Of a stretch of DNA of 64,000 nt, positions 26,831 to 35,605 are shown in pieces. The DNA lies in NCBI GenBank assembly GCA_036279975.1, contig DASURP010000018.1, positions 1-64,000 on the forward strand. Reading direction: 5' to 3'. Below the pieces are notes generated by a model. The model searched no databases, was not told the DNA's origin, and was given only the letters and a program-made list of their open reading frames with translations. Position numbers and translations under genes: made by a program. The DNA is from 66-474 sp036279975 (lineage in GTDB: Bacteria; Pseudomonadota; Gammaproteobacteria; Xanthomonadales; Rhodanobacteraceae). How positions within the stretch are numbered: position 1 is the first letter of the stretch; each line of letters opens with the position of its first letter.

Positions 26831-27937
26831 TCAGGCCTTGTTGCCGAACAGCACCTCGCCGTCGCGCACGATGCAGCTTTTCGCGACCAGCTCGTCGTCG
26901 AAGTCGGGATTCCACTCGCCATCGCCCACCACCAGTTCGCTGAAGTGCATCAGGTTGCGGGCGAACATTTCCGAGGCGTGCAGCGGTGCGCCGGAGGGAA
27001 GGTTCAACGGCCCGATGATGGTGACGCCGTTGCGTTCGACGCGCTCGCCTGGCTGCGTGGCTTCGCAGTTGCCGCCGCCCTCGGCGGCGAGGTCGACGAT
27101 CACCGCGCCGGCCTTCATGCCATCGACCATCGCCAGCGGAATGATCTTCGGCGAACGGCGCCCCGGCACCGCGGCGGTGGTCACGATCACGTCGACCGTC
27201 TTGACGTGTTCGGCCAGCCTGGCCTGTTGCGCCGCGCGCTCCTCGGCGGTGAGTTCGCGCGCATAACCGCCTTCGCCGGCCGCGCTGACCCCGAGATCGA
27301 GGAACTTCGCCCCCAGCGATTCGATCTGCTCGCGCGTCTCCGGGCGTACGTCGAAACCCTCCACCATCGCACCCAGCCGGCGCGCGGTCGCGATCGCCTG
27401 CAGGCCCGCGACGCCGGCACCGACCACCAGCACCTTCGACGGGCGCAAGGTGCCCGCCGCGGTGGTCAGCATCGGGAAGAACTTGGGCGCGGCCTCGGCT
27501 GCGATCAGCATCGCACGGTAACCGGCGACCGCGGCCTGCGAGGACAGCACGTCCATCGCCTGCGCGCGGGTGGTGCGCGGCAGCAGTTCCAGCGAAAACG
27601 CGGTGAACCTGCGACGTGCGTAACCCGCCAGGCGTTCGGCCGCATCGTGGGGGCGCAACTGCCCGACCAGCGCAGCGCCTTGCTGCATTCCCCCGGTGCG
27701 TTCGTCCGCCGGCGGCTGCACGCACAGCAACACGTCCGCCTGCGCGGCAACCGCGCCCGCGTCGGCGAATTCGACGTCCGCATAGGACGCATCGGGAAAG
27801 CCGGCACGTTCGCCCGCACCACGTTCCAGCAACACGCGCACGCCACGCGTTGCGTATTTCTTCGCCGTCTCCGGCGTCACGGCAACACGGCGTTCGCCCT
27901 CGGCGGTTTCGCGCAAGGCGGCAAGCGTGATCGGCAT
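26831..27937 (-). CDS. pntA1: NAD(P) transhydrogenase subunit alpha part 1
   Basis: A 368-residue soluble NAD-binding subunit (dI). It has the N-terminal GERRVAVTPETAKKY motif, a Rossmann GAGVAGLQAIATARRLGA nucleotide site near residues 170-190, and the VIVTTAAVPGRRSPKII strand. GGGAG lies 6 bases ahead of ATG 27937. The gene starts a three-gene operon; the split alpha subunit is common in Xanthomonadales and alphaproteobacteria, unlike the fused E. coli PntA. It is divergent from the nitroreductase gene with a 68-base spacer. Confidence 0.93.
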   Translation of the reverse strand: MPITLAALRETAEGERRVAVTPETAKKYATRGVRVLLERGAGERAGFPDASYADVEFADAGAVAAQADVLLCVQPPADERTGGMQQGAALVGQLRPHDAAERLAGYARRRFTAFSLELLPRTTRAQAMDVLSSQAAVAGYRAMLIAAEAAPKFFPMLTTAAGTLRPSKVLVVGAGVAGLQAIATARRLGAMVEGFDVRPETREQIESLGAKFLDLGVSAAGEGGYARELTAEERAAQQARLAEHVKTVDVIVTTAAVPGRRSPKIIPLAMVDGMKAGAVIVDLAAEGGGNCEATQPGERVERNGVTIIGPLNLPSGAPLHASEMFARNLMHFSELVVGDGEWNPDFDDELVAKSCIVRDGEVLFGNKA

Positions 27938-28005
27938 GGCTGTCTCCCGGCTGGTTCCGGCATCGTAACGCAAAAGCGGCAGCGCCCGGCTGCTAAACTC
28001 CCGCG

Positions 28006-28584
28006 ATGCGCAATCAGCAAGCCCTGGAATTCCTGCGCGCGCGCCGTTCGGTCCCGGCCGCGCAGTTGCAGGCCCCCGGTCCGACCCCCGCCGAACTGCG
28101 CGAAATCGTCGCCACCGCCATCCGCGTGCCCGACCACGGCAAGCTGGCACCATGGCGGTTGATCGCGTTCACCGGCGACGCCGGCGCGCGCTACGGCCAG
28201 GCGCTCGCCGACCTGCACGTCAGGGTCGATCCCGGCGTGCCCGCGGTGAAGCTCGCCAAGGATCGCGGACGCTTCGCGCATTCGCCGGTGGTGTTGGCGG
28301 TCGTCGCACGCATCGACGCGGAGCACCCGAAAATCCCGGCGCAGGAACAATTGCTCTCGGCAGGCTGCCTGGGCTTCAACCTGCTGCTGGCCGCGCAGGC
28401 GGCGGGCTTCGCGGCGCAATGGTTGACCGGCTGGTCGTGCTACGAGCGCGCGGCCGCCGCCCTGCTCGGCCTCGCCGACGACGAGCGCGCAATCGGCTAC
28501 ATCCACATCGGCAGCCGCGGCACCGAGCCACCCGAGCGCAATCGCCCGGATGTCGAGCAGGTATTGGGCGACTGGCAGGGATGA
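28006..28584 (+). CDS. Nitroreductase family protein (YdjA-like)
   Basis: A 192-residue FMN-dependent oxidoreductase fold. The N-terminus reads ALEFLRARRSVPAAQL, followed by ATAIRVPDHGKLAPWRLI, the FMN-binding and substrate region typical of the compact YdjA subgroup. A late GFAAQWLTGW segment also fits. Substrates of this group are uncertain. The stop overlaps the next start (ATGA). Confidence 0.85.
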   Translation: MRNQQALEFLRARRSVPAAQLQAPGPTPAELREIVATAIRVPDHGKLAPWRLIAFTGDAGARYGQALADLHVRVDPGVPAVKLAKDRGRFAHSPVVLAVVARIDAEHPKIPAQEQLLSAGCLGFNLLLAAQAAGFAAQWLTGWSCYERAAAALLGLADDERAIGYIHIGSRGTEPPERNRPDVEQVLGDWQG

Positions 28585-29510
28585 GTGCACACGCGCCAGC
28601 GGCAACCACGGGCACCACCCTGTACCTGATCGACGCCAGCATGTACGTGTTCCGCGCCTGGCACTCGATGCCGGACGCATTCTTCGATGTGGATGGCGCG
28701 CCGGTGAACGCGGTGCACGGCTTCGCCCGCTTCCTGCTGGATTTCGTCGAGCATACGCGCGCCACGCACGCGGTCGCCGCGTTCGACATCGCGCTCACCA
28801 GTTCCTTCCGCAACGCGATCTACCCTGCCTACAAGGCCAACCGCGAGCCCGCACCGCCGGAGTTGAAGCGCCAGTTCGAGTACTGCCGCGAGCTGGCCGC
28901 CACGTTCGGTTTCACGGTGCTCGCCGACGCCGCGTACGAAGCCGACGATTTGATCGGCAGCGTGCTCGAGACCATGCGCGGGCACGGCTTGCGCAGCGTG
29001 ATCGTCTCGGCCGACAAGGATTTCGGGCAACTGCTGGATCCCGACACCGAACAATGGGACTACGCGCGCGGCCAGCGCTGGGGTGCGGCCGGCGTACCGG
29101 CGCGGCTCGGGGTCGAGGCCCGCCAGGTCGTGGATTACCTCGCGCTGACCGGCGATGCGACCGACAACATCCCGGGCGTGCCCGGCATCGGCGCCAAGGG
29201 CGCGGCCGCGTTGCTCGCGTACTTCGGGGAACTCGAAACTCTGCTCGCGCGCGTGGACGAGGTGCCGTTCCTGCGCCTGCGCGGCGCGAAATCGCTGGCC
29301 GAAAAGCTGCGCGCGCACGCCGACCTGGCGCTGCTGTCGCAACGGCTGGCGCGCATCGCGCTGGACGCGCCGGTACCCGGCGATCCCGATGGCCTGCTGC
29401 GGCGCACCGCGGATCCCGCCGCGCTCGAGGCGCTGTGCGAACGCCTGCGGATCGGCCCGCTGACCCGCACCCGCGCGCGCCAGGTGCTCCAGGCGGGGGC
29501 GGCGGTGTGA
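28581..29510 (+). CDS. Stand-alone 5'-3' exonuclease (FEN/Xni-like)
   Basis: A 309-residue protein equal to the 5'-nuclease domain of DNA polymerase I, without the polymerase. The acidic metal-site motifs are present: YLIDASMYVFRA, YEADDLIGS, SADKDFGQLL and TDNIPGVPGIGAKGA, the last with the helix-three-turn DNA-binding region. It most resembles ExoIX/Xni-type flap endonucleases, which remove RNA primers or flaps. It is coupled by 4-base overlaps to both neighbours. Confidence 0.88.
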   Translation: MSAHAPAATTGTTLYLIDASMYVFRAWHSMPDAFFDVDGAPVNAVHGFARFLLDFVEHTRATHAVAAFDIALTSSFRNAIYPAYKANREPAPPELKRQFEYCRELAATFGFTVLADAAYEADDLIGSVLETMRGHGLRSVIVSADKDFGQLLDPDTEQWDYARGQRWGAAGVPARLGVEARQVVDYLALTGDATDNIPGVPGIGAKGAAALLAYFGELETLLARVDEVPFLRLRGAKSLAEKLRAHADLALLSQRLARIALDAPVPGDPDGLLRRTADPAALEALCERLRIGPLTRTRARQVLQAGAAV

Positions 29511-30067
29511 GCGGCGGCGGGCACCTTCCGGGCGACGGCGATGCGCCGGTCGAGGTGCTGCACGCCGGCAAGTGGCTGACGTTGAAACGGCGTGGCCGCT
29601 GGGAGTTCGTCGAACGCAACAACCCGCAGGGCGCGGTGATCATCGTCGCGGTCACGCCCGCGGAGCGCGTGCTGTTCGTCGAGCAGTACCGCGTGCCGAT
29701 CCGGCAAGCCACCATCGAAATGCCGGCCGGCCTGATCGGCGACGCCGGCCACGTGGACGACGACAGCGTGGCCACCGCCGCACGCCGCGAGCTGATCGAG
29801 GAAACCGGCTGGGACTGCGCGCGGGTGGTGCCGTTGCACTCGGGCCCCTCCTCGGCCGGCATGAGCACGGAAATCATGCACTTCGTGCGCGCACTGGACC
29901 TGCGCAAGGTCGGTACGGGCGGCGGCGACGCCACCGAAAATATCGTCGTGCACGAAGTCCCGCGCCGCGAGGCCGACGCCTGGCTGCGCGCGATGTCGGG
30001 CAAGGGCTATTCGATCGACCCCAAGCTGTTCGCGGGCCTGTGGTTCCTCGAGCACGGCGGGGATTGA
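29507..30067 (+). CDS. NUDIX hydrolase, ADP-ribose pyrophosphatase-like
   Basis: A 186-residue protein. The Nudix box is GLIGD...ARRELIEETGW (about 82-106), with the VEQYRVPIRQATIEMPAGL run before it that is typical of ADP-sugar pyrophosphatases. The GTG start overlaps the upstream stop (GTGA), and AGGCGGGGG provides a Shine-Dalgarno-like tract. It probably cleaves ADP-ribose or related nucleotide sugars; the exact substrate is not set by sequence. Confidence 0.85.
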   Translation: MSGGGHLPGDGDAPVEVLHAGKWLTLKRRGRWEFVERNNPQGAVIIVAVTPAERVLFVEQYRVPIRQATIEMPAGLIGDAGHVDDDSVATAARRELIEETGWDCARVVPLHSGPSSAGMSTEIMHFVRALDLRKVGTGGGDATENIVVHEVPRREADAWLRAMSGKGYSIDPKLFAGLWFLEHGGD

Positions 30068-30077
30068 CGCGGGTCGA

Positions 30078-30467
30078 CTACGCCGCGTGCGCGTAACGGA
30101 CGATCAGCAGCACTGCCATCGCCAGCGTCACCAGCACCGTCAGCCCGGCGCCCAGCATGCGTCCGAACGAGCGTCCGCCGTAGCCGGACAGGCCGATCGC
30201 GTGCAACACGCGCGCCACGATCAGCACGATCCCGAATACGTGCAACAACCACGGCCGGGTCTGCTCGAACGCGAGCAACACCAGCAGCAACAACGCCACC
30301 GGCAGGTACTCGATCGCATTCGCGTGCGCGCGGATCGCACGCGCGAGGTCCCCGTGCCCGTTGCTGCCCAGGCCCACGCCATGCACATTGCGCAGCCACA
30401 TCACCCGGACCGCCAATGCCAGGATCAGCAGCGCCCCGAGACCCGCGTACAAGCCCGCGATCAACAT
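30078..30467 (-). CDS. MAPEG family membrane protein
   Basis: A 129-residue protein with four predicted helices. It carries the family pattern RAIRAHANAIEYLPVALLL (about 44-62) and RVLHAIGLSGYGGRSFGR. MAPEG proteins include glutathione S-transferase-like membrane enzymes; the bacterial members are mostly uncharacterised. Its start lies 3 bases after the stop of the TMEM43-like gene, suggesting one operon. Confidence 0.85.
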   Translation of the reverse strand: MLIAGLYAGLGALLILALAVRVMWLRNVHGVGLGSNGHGDLARAIRAHANAIEYLPVALLLLVLLAFEQTRPWLLHVFGIVLIVARVLHAIGLSGYGGRSFGRMLGAGLTVLVTLAMAVLLIVRYAHAA

Positions 30468-30470
30468 GCC

Positions 30471-31514
30471 CTACCACCTCGTTCCGGGACCCACCCGCCA
30501 ACGCCACGCCGCGGTAACTGCAGCCAGCACCGCAACGACCACCAGCACCACGAATGCCAGCATCCTGACATTGAACCAGCACGCCGCGGCAAGCAACGCC
30601 AACGGTACGCTGGCGATCGCCAATGCCAGCACGCGGTCGCGCCGGCGCACGCCGGGCAGCAGCATGGCGACCCCCGCCCAGGCCAGCAGCACCGCCAGCG
30701 CCCGCCGCGCCCACTTGAAACGCGGCGGTTGCGGCGCGTCGGTCAAGGCGTCGGCCAGCGACAGCCTTCCCAGCAACACCTGCGCGATCGCATCGCCCGC
30801 CGGGTCATGGGCAGGCACGAGCGTCCCGTCGCGGTCGCGTGCGAACACGGTGAGGTCATGGGGATCGACCTGCCGCCAGCTGACCCGCAAGTCGCCGACT
30901 TGCGGATGCGCCGGATCGGCGCTGGACACGAGCGTGCCGTCGTGCGCCTGGAACGTGGCCGCCATGTTGGCAGGCAGGCGCGAGAGATCCGGCCTGAAAG
31001 GCTCGGTGCCGGGAATCATCGCGACCAGCGCCGGATCGAGCTTGAACCCGCCGACCTGCACATCCGGCGAATCGAAGCGCGCCGCGCCGATGGGGAACGC
31101 GCCCGGGTTCGCATGGCTGGCCGGATCGCCGAACGCGGACGAATCGATCGGGTGGTCGAACCAGTTCAGCTCGTAGTTGCGCCCGCCAAAATTGGTCTCG
31201 GTCCACTGGAACATCTCGACCTTGCGCACCAGCGCCGGGGCATCGGCCGTGACGCCGAACTGGGGGTCATGCGCGGGCGATGCCACCTCGGGGGCGCCCA
31301 CCGCCAACACCAGCTTCCCGCTGGCGTCGGGCCCCGGCACGGCCTCGTTTCCGGTCAGGACAAAACCGCCCAGGGCGTCCTCGCCCATCGCGCGCAGGCG
31401 GTCGGTGTGTTCGGTGAAGCCAAGCAACAGCAGGCCCAGCAGCAGCAGCACCGCGCCCAGCAGCGCGGCGTTGCGCGAAGGATTGTCGAACAGCCGGGAA
31501 AGACGTTGTTGCAC
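30471..31514 (-). CDS. TMEM43 family membrane protein
   Basis: A 347-residue protein. It has one N-terminal TM helix (about 18-34), a large central domain with KVEMFQWTE, YELNWFDHPIDSSAF and WRQVDPHDLTVFA, and three C-terminal helices (about 262-345). That is the layout of TMEM43/LUMA-like proteins, an animal nuclear-membrane family with bacterial relatives of unknown role. The start is GTG 31514. It sits between the MAPEG and MBL genes with short spacers (3 and 9 bases). Confidence 0.8.
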   Translation of the reverse strand: MQQRLSRLFDNPSRNAALLGAVLLLLGLLLLGFTEHTDRLRAMGEDALGGFVLTGNEAVPGPDASGKLVLAVGAPEVASPAHDPQFGVTADAPALVRKVEMFQWTETNFGGRNYELNWFDHPIDSSAFGDPASHANPGAFPIGAARFDSPDVQVGGFKLDPALVAMIPGTEPFRPDLSRLPANMAATFQAHDGTLVSSADPAHPQVGDLRVSWRQVDPHDLTVFARDRDGTLVPAHDPAGDAIAQVLLGRLSLADALTDAPQPPRFKWARRALAVLLAWAGVAMLLPGVRRRDRVLALAIASVPLALLAAACWFNVRMLAFVVLVVVAVLAAVTAAWRWRVGPGTRW

Positions 31515-31523
31515 CCGGCGAGC

Positions 31524-32393
31524 CTACAGGACCATGCCCGAGAAGTGTGCCTGCGCGCCGCGCGTCCCGTAGCGTCCGTTCTCGTCGCGCCGTGGCGATG
31601 CAGACGCGATCGCGTGGTCGTGGGTGAAGAACAGCCTGACGCCGCGCCGCAGCTTGTCGTCGAGGAACCCGCGCTTCTCGTCGATCAGCATTTCCGGCGC
31701 GCGGTCGTAGCCCATCGTCACCGGCAGGTGCACCCACGGCGTGCCGGGGATCAGGTCGGCGCAGTACACCATTCCGCCCTGGCCGTGCGGCCCGACGATC
31801 TCGGACAGCATCAGCCCGGGGGTGTGGCCCTGCGAGTAATGGAAGCGCACCGCCTTGCCGAGGGTCTGCGAATGCTCGCCCTCGACTTTCTCCAGCCGAC
31901 CGCTCTGCTCCAGCAACTCCGCCACCCCGGGTATGAACGATGCGCGGTCGCGCGGGTGCGGATGCGTGGCCCGCGTCCAGTGCAGCGCGCCCACCACGTA
32001 CTTCGCCTTGGGAAACAGCAGGTGCAGCGGGGCCTCCGGCTCCCATGCCGCCAGCAGGCCCCCGACGTGGTCGAAATGCAGGTGCGAGAGCACCACGACG
32101 TCGATGTCATCCTGGTCCAGCCCTGCTTCGTGCAATGAATCCAGCAACACGTGGCGGTCCTCGACCACGCCGTAGCGTTCGCGCAGTTTCGGTTCGAAGA
32201 ACGCGCCGATGCCGGTCTCGAACAACACGTTGCGGCCATCCAGGCCGGTCGCCAGCAGGCAGCGGCAGGCCAGCGGGATGCGGTTCTCCCCGTCGGCCGC
32301 GATCCACTTCGACCACATCGCCTTGGGGGCATTGCCGAACATCGCCCCACCATCGAGTTTCTGGGTGTTGCCTTCGATCGACCAGAGTTTCAT
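31524..32393 (-). CDS. MBL-fold metallo-hydrolase
   Basis: A 289-residue protein. It opens with MKLWSIEGNTQKLDGGAMFG and has the metal motif HLHFDHVGG near residues 103-111. The later metal ligands are His in YSQGHTPGLML, Asp in VYCADLIP and His in FTHDHAIA. The set fits the class of quorum-sensing lactonase-like and related hydrolases, but the substrate is unknown. ATG 32393 fits the conserved N-terminus; ATG 32405 is an alternative. It is first in the MBL-TMEM43-MAPEG run. Confidence 0.8.
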   Translation of the reverse strand: MKLWSIEGNTQKLDGGAMFGNAPKAMWSKWIAADGENRIPLACRCLLATGLDGRNVLFETGIGAFFEPKLRERYGVVEDRHVLLDSLHEAGLDQDDIDVVVLSHLHFDHVGGLLAAWEPEAPLHLLFPKAKYVVGALHWTRATHPHPRDRASFIPGVAELLEQSGRLEKVEGEHSQTLGKAVRFHYSQGHTPGLMLSEIVGPHGQGGMVYCADLIPGTPWVHLPVTMGYDRAPEMLIDEKRGFLDDKLRRGVRLFFTHDHAIASASPRRDENGRYGTRGAQAHFSGMVL

Positions 32394-32463
32394 GTCACGC
32401 GGCATCGTGTTGATGTTTGCATCGAAACATCATACCCGGCGCGGGTGGATCACATCGTCAACA

Positions 32464-32525
32464 ATCGGTCGCGCGCAGGCGCGCTCCTACGAACAGCTTC
32501 CAGTAGGAGCGCGCCTGCGCACGAT
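32464..32525. repeat. REP-like hairpin, GTAGGAGCGCGCCTGCGC type
   Basis: The 18-base arms GCGCAGGCGCGCTCCTAC (32473-32490) and GTAGGAGCGCGCCTGCGC (32503-32520) are perfect inverted copies around a 12-base loop, with partial ATCG/CGAT extension. This is a common type of bacterial intergenic repeat. It lies between the MBL gene's 5' end and mucD's 3' end and could act as a transcription attenuator for mucD. Confidence 0.75.
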
Positions 32526-32551
32526 GGTTCTGCCAGGCAGCGCGGGCGAGG

Positions 32552-33997
32552 CTATTTCTCCGGCACGCTGATGGTGATGAAGAGGTTCTGGCCCTGGCGC
32601 GACACCAGCAACAACACCACGCTGCCGGCCTTGACGTTGGCCGTCTCGCGACGGAACCCGGACACACTGTCCACGGGTTTGTTGCCGACGCGCAGCACCA
32701 CGTCTCCGGGCGACAGGCCCGCGTCGGCGGCCGGACCCTGCACGTCGGTGATCACCACTCCGCCCTTGCCGGCGTAGCCAAGTTGCTGGCGCATGCCGGA
32801 CGTGATGTCCTGCACCGTCAGGCCCAGCAAGCTGCTGCCACCGGTGGCAGCCGGCGCGTTCGCGAACAGCTGCGGGCTGAGTCCATTGCGCGGCATTTCG
32901 CCGACCTTGACCTTGACCGTCATCGGCTTGCCGTTGCGCAATACCTTCACCGTCGCCACGGTACCCGGCGTGGTCATCGCGACCACGGGCGGCAGGTCGG
33001 ACGATTCGTAGATCGCGTGGCCATCGAACGCGGTGATGACGTCACCAAGCTTGAGGCCCGCCTTGGCGGCTGGACCATCCGGCTGCACGTCGCTGACCAC
33101 GGCGCCGTTCTGGTTCGGCAAATGGTAGGTCTTGGCGACCCCTGCGCTGACGTTCTGGATGGAGACCCCGATCATGCCGCGGCTGACGTGGCCATCGGTC
33201 CTGAGTTGGCGCTCCGCGTTCATCGCAAGATTGATCGGAATCGAGAACGACAGGCCCATCGCACCACCGTCGGTCGAGAAGATCTGCGAGTTGATCCCGA
33301 CCACCTGGCCGGCGAGGTTGAACAGCGGCCCGCCCGAATTGCCGCGGTTGATCGGCACGTCGGTCTGGATGAACGGCACGGCCGGCTGGTCGTTGCCGCC
33401 GAGGCTGCGGCCGACGTAGCTGACGATGCCGGCGCTGACCGAGTGGTCGAGGCCGTAGGGCGATCCGATCGCCACCACCCACTGCCCCGGCTTCAAGTCG
33501 TTGGAATCCCCGATCTGCACGGTCGGCAGGTTCGATGCGCTGATCTTCAGCAACGCGATGTCGTAGATCTTGTCGGTGCCGACCACCTTGGCGGTATAGG
33601 TCCGATGGTCGGACAGGTGCACCTTCACCGAGTCGGCGTTCGCCACCACGTGGTTGTTGGTCAGGATGTAGCCTTCGGAGGAGATGATGAAGCCCGAGCC
33701 CAGCGACTCGCCGCCGCGATCCGGTTGCCGGAGCTGCGGCCCGAACGGCATGCCGAAGAAATGCCGGAAGATCTCCGGCAGCTGCGGCGCCTGGGTCTGC
33801 TGGCCCGGTTGGTCGTTGCCCATCTCGCTGGCATGGTTGTAATGCGCCTCGACATTGACCACCGCCGGACCGTACTTCTGGACGATGCTCGTGAAGTCAG
33901 GCAGCGCAACGGTCGGGGTGGCGGCCAGCGCCACGCCCGTACCGGAAAAACACAGCAGCACGAATACGGCGGCCACCCGCCTCGCCCGTTTCAACAT
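32552..33997 (-). CDS. mucD: Periplasmic serine endoprotease, DegP/MucD type
   Basis: A 481-residue protein with a signal peptide (about 1-26). The trypsin-like domain has the triad His116 (LTNNHVV), Asp146 (YDIALLKI) and Ser221 (NRGNSGGPL), followed by two PDZ domains (about 260-350 and 390-475). It degrades or refolds misfolded envelope proteins. GAGGAG precedes ATG 33997. It lies downstream of rpoE and rseA on the same strand, the classic sigma-E stress operon. Confidence 0.93.
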   Translation of the reverse strand: MLKRARRVAAVFVLLCFSGTGVALAATPTVALPDFTSIVQKYGPAVVNVEAHYNHASEMGNDQPGQQTQAPQLPEIFRHFFGMPFGPQLRQPDRGGESLGSGFIISSEGYILTNNHVVANADSVKVHLSDHRTYTAKVVGTDKIYDIALLKISASNLPTVQIGDSNDLKPGQWVVAIGSPYGLDHSVSAGIVSYVGRSLGGNDQPAVPFIQTDVPINRGNSGGPLFNLAGQVVGINSQIFSTDGGAMGLSFSIPINLAMNAERQLRTDGHVSRGMIGVSIQNVSAGVAKTYHLPNQNGAVVSDVQPDGPAAKAGLKLGDVITAFDGHAIYESSDLPPVVAMTTPGTVATVKVLRNGKPMTVKVKVGEMPRNGLSPQLFANAPAATGGSSLLGLTVQDITSGMRQQLGYAGKGGVVITDVQGPAADAGLSPGDVVLRVGNKPVDSVSGFRRETANVKAGSVVLLLVSRQGQNLFITISVPEK

Positions 33998-34131
33998 GGT
34001 GTTCTCCTCATTGGATCGATATGCAGGATTTGCTTGTTCGCATTCATCGCGCGCAAACACACCCACCCACGCGTGGTGGAAGCGATGCGATGCGGCGCAT
34101 GCGCGGAAAACCGGATGGCGGACGGACGCCG

Positions 34132-34800
34132 TCAGTGCCGTGCGACGGTGGCGCCGGACGCCGGGGGTTCGGGCAACAGCACGATCGAGAACGGCAATGT
34201 GGGCTGGTCGGCCTGGAACGGCGCGTACGGCAACGCCGCGTCGCGCGCGTAGGTGGCGCGACGCAAATAATCGGGCTGCATCAGGCCGGTGCCGTAGATG
34301 ACGTTGGCGGAAGCGGGTTGCGCGGACAGCACCGTGGGCTGGCGCGACAGCAACCAGGAGGGGGCAGCCACCGAGTTCGCGGCCGGCGCGGCGGTAGCCA
34401 GCGGGGTCACGGCCACGGAATCGGGTGCGGGAGTTGATTGAGCGACCGCAGCCGGCGCGTCCGTACGCAGGCCGGGGGCGTTGAGCATCAGGGCGGCAAC
34501 GGCCACGCCCGCGGCGATCGCGCCACCGCCGACGTAGCGGGCCCAGTGCCGTTGCCGCGCCCGCGGCCCGGCTTCGGCCTGCAGCGCCGAGGCAATGCGG
34601 GTGGCGAAATCGTTGTCGTGGCGCGACGCCGTCATGCGCGCTGCATCGGAGGCCAGGCAGGCGCGGATCAGGTGCCAGCGCGACCAGGTCGCGCCGAGTT
34701 CGGGGTCGTGGCCGAGGCGCCGCAGCAGGAAGCGGGTCGGCTCCGCGGCCAGTTCTCCGTCCATCAGGGCGGAAAGATCTTCACGGCTGGTCGGATCCAT
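34132..34800 (-). CDS. rseA: Sigma-E anti-sigma factor RseA
   Basis: A 222-residue protein. The N-terminal RseA domain (about 5-90) has REDLSALMDGELA and WSRWHLIRACL, which bind and hold the sigma factor. A single membrane helix (about 103-121) and a disordered periplasmic tail follow. In E. coli, DegS and RseP cut the protein to release sigma-E. Either the GTG at 34803 or the ATG at 34800 could start it; ATG is used here. It lies 33 bases after rpoE. Confidence 0.9.
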   Translation of the reverse strand: MDPTSREDLSALMDGELAAEPTRFLLRRLGHDPELGATWSRWHLIRACLASDAARMTASRHDNDFATRIASALQAEAGPRARQRHWARYVGGGAIAAGVAVAALMLNAPGLRTDAPAAVAQSTPAPDSVAVTPLATAAPAANSVAAPSWLLSRQPTVLSAQPASANVIYGTGLMQPDYLRRATYARDAALPYAPFQADQPTLPFSIVLLPEPPASGATVARH

Positions 34801-34833
34801 CACCTGTCACCTCGCACGGCACAATCTGGAATC

Positions 34834-35421
34834 TCATGCATCTTCATTGGACAACAGCGGGCGCAGCTTTTCGTCGATGGCCTCGCGGGCGCGGAAGATG
34901 CGCGAACGCACGGTGCCGATCGGGCAACCCATGCGTTCGGCGATTTCCTCGTAGGACAGGCCATCGACCTCGCGCAGGGTGATCGCGTCCCGCAATTCTT
35001 CCGGCAGCCTTTCGACCGTGGCAAACACGGTTTGTTCAATTTCGTGGCGGGCCAGTTCGTGTTCCGGGGTAGCCTCGTCGCGCAGGCGGGTGCCGGCGTC
35101 GAACTGCACCGCGGTGTCGGCGTCGATGTCCTCGGCGGGCGGGCGGCGACCCTGGGCGACCAGGTGGTTCTTGGCGGTGTTCACGGCGATCTTGTACATC
35201 CAGGTATAGAAAGCGCTGTCTCCACGGAACGCACCGATCGCGCGGTAGGCGCGGATGAAGGCTTCCTGCGCCACATCCTCGCACTCGCTCCAGTCGTGCA
35301 CGTACCTCGACACCAGGCCGATGATCTTGTGCTGGTACTTGCGGACCAGCAGGTCGAACGCCTTGTTGTCGCCCTTGCGCACGCGCGCGACCAGGGCACG
35401 ATCGGTTTCCACATCGCCCAT
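34834..35421 (-). CDS. rpoE: RNA polymerase sigma-E factor
   Basis: A 195-residue ECF sigma factor (E. coli RpoE 191). Region 2 has AFDLLVRKYQHKIIGLVSRYV and CEDVAQEAFIRAYRA. Region 4 has LPEELRDAITLREVDGLSYEEIA and a helix-turn-helix GCPIGTVRSRIFRAREA. It directs the envelope stress response. ATG 35421 fits the family N-terminus; an in-frame ATG at 35508 would start upstream of the candidate sigma-E promoter at 35466-35493, so it is less likely. Confidence 0.93.
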   Translation of the reverse strand: MGDVETDRALVARVRKGDNKAFDLLVRKYQHKIIGLVSRYVHDWSECEDVAQEAFIRAYRAIGAFRGDSAFYTWMYKIAVNTAKNHLVAQGRRPPAEDIDADTAVQFDAGTRLRDEATPEHELARHEIEQTVFATVERLPEELRDAITLREVDGLSYEEIAERMGCPIGTVRSRIFRAREAIDEKLRPLLSNEDA

Positions 35422-35465
35422 CCGGGCGGCACTCCCTACTGGGCCGGAGGCGACAGGCACTCCCG

Positions 35466-35493
35466 TCTGACCGGATTCCACACGCGAAAGTTC
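35466..35493 (-). promoter_or_regulatory. Candidate sigma-E promoter upstream of rpoE
   Basis: On the minus strand GAACTT (35493-35488) is followed after 17 bases by TCAGA (35470-35466). This resembles the sigma-E pattern GGAACTT-N15/16-TCTGA. It lies about 45 bases before ATG 35421, a position that would allow autoregulation as in E. coli. Confidence 0.5.
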
Positions 35494-35605
35494 AACCGGC
35501 TTCACCATCCCGCATTCCCTGAACCATGGCTGTTCCATACAATGGTTGGGCCGGCAGGCCGCAGGATCAAGCCCGCGAGGGCTGCCCGGTGTCCAGGATG
35601 CGACG

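Noticed and set aside
26351..28162. Plus-strand open frame (603 codons) opposite pntA genes
   Set aside because: No known motif; PntA1 and PntA2 on the other strand have good start sites and domains.
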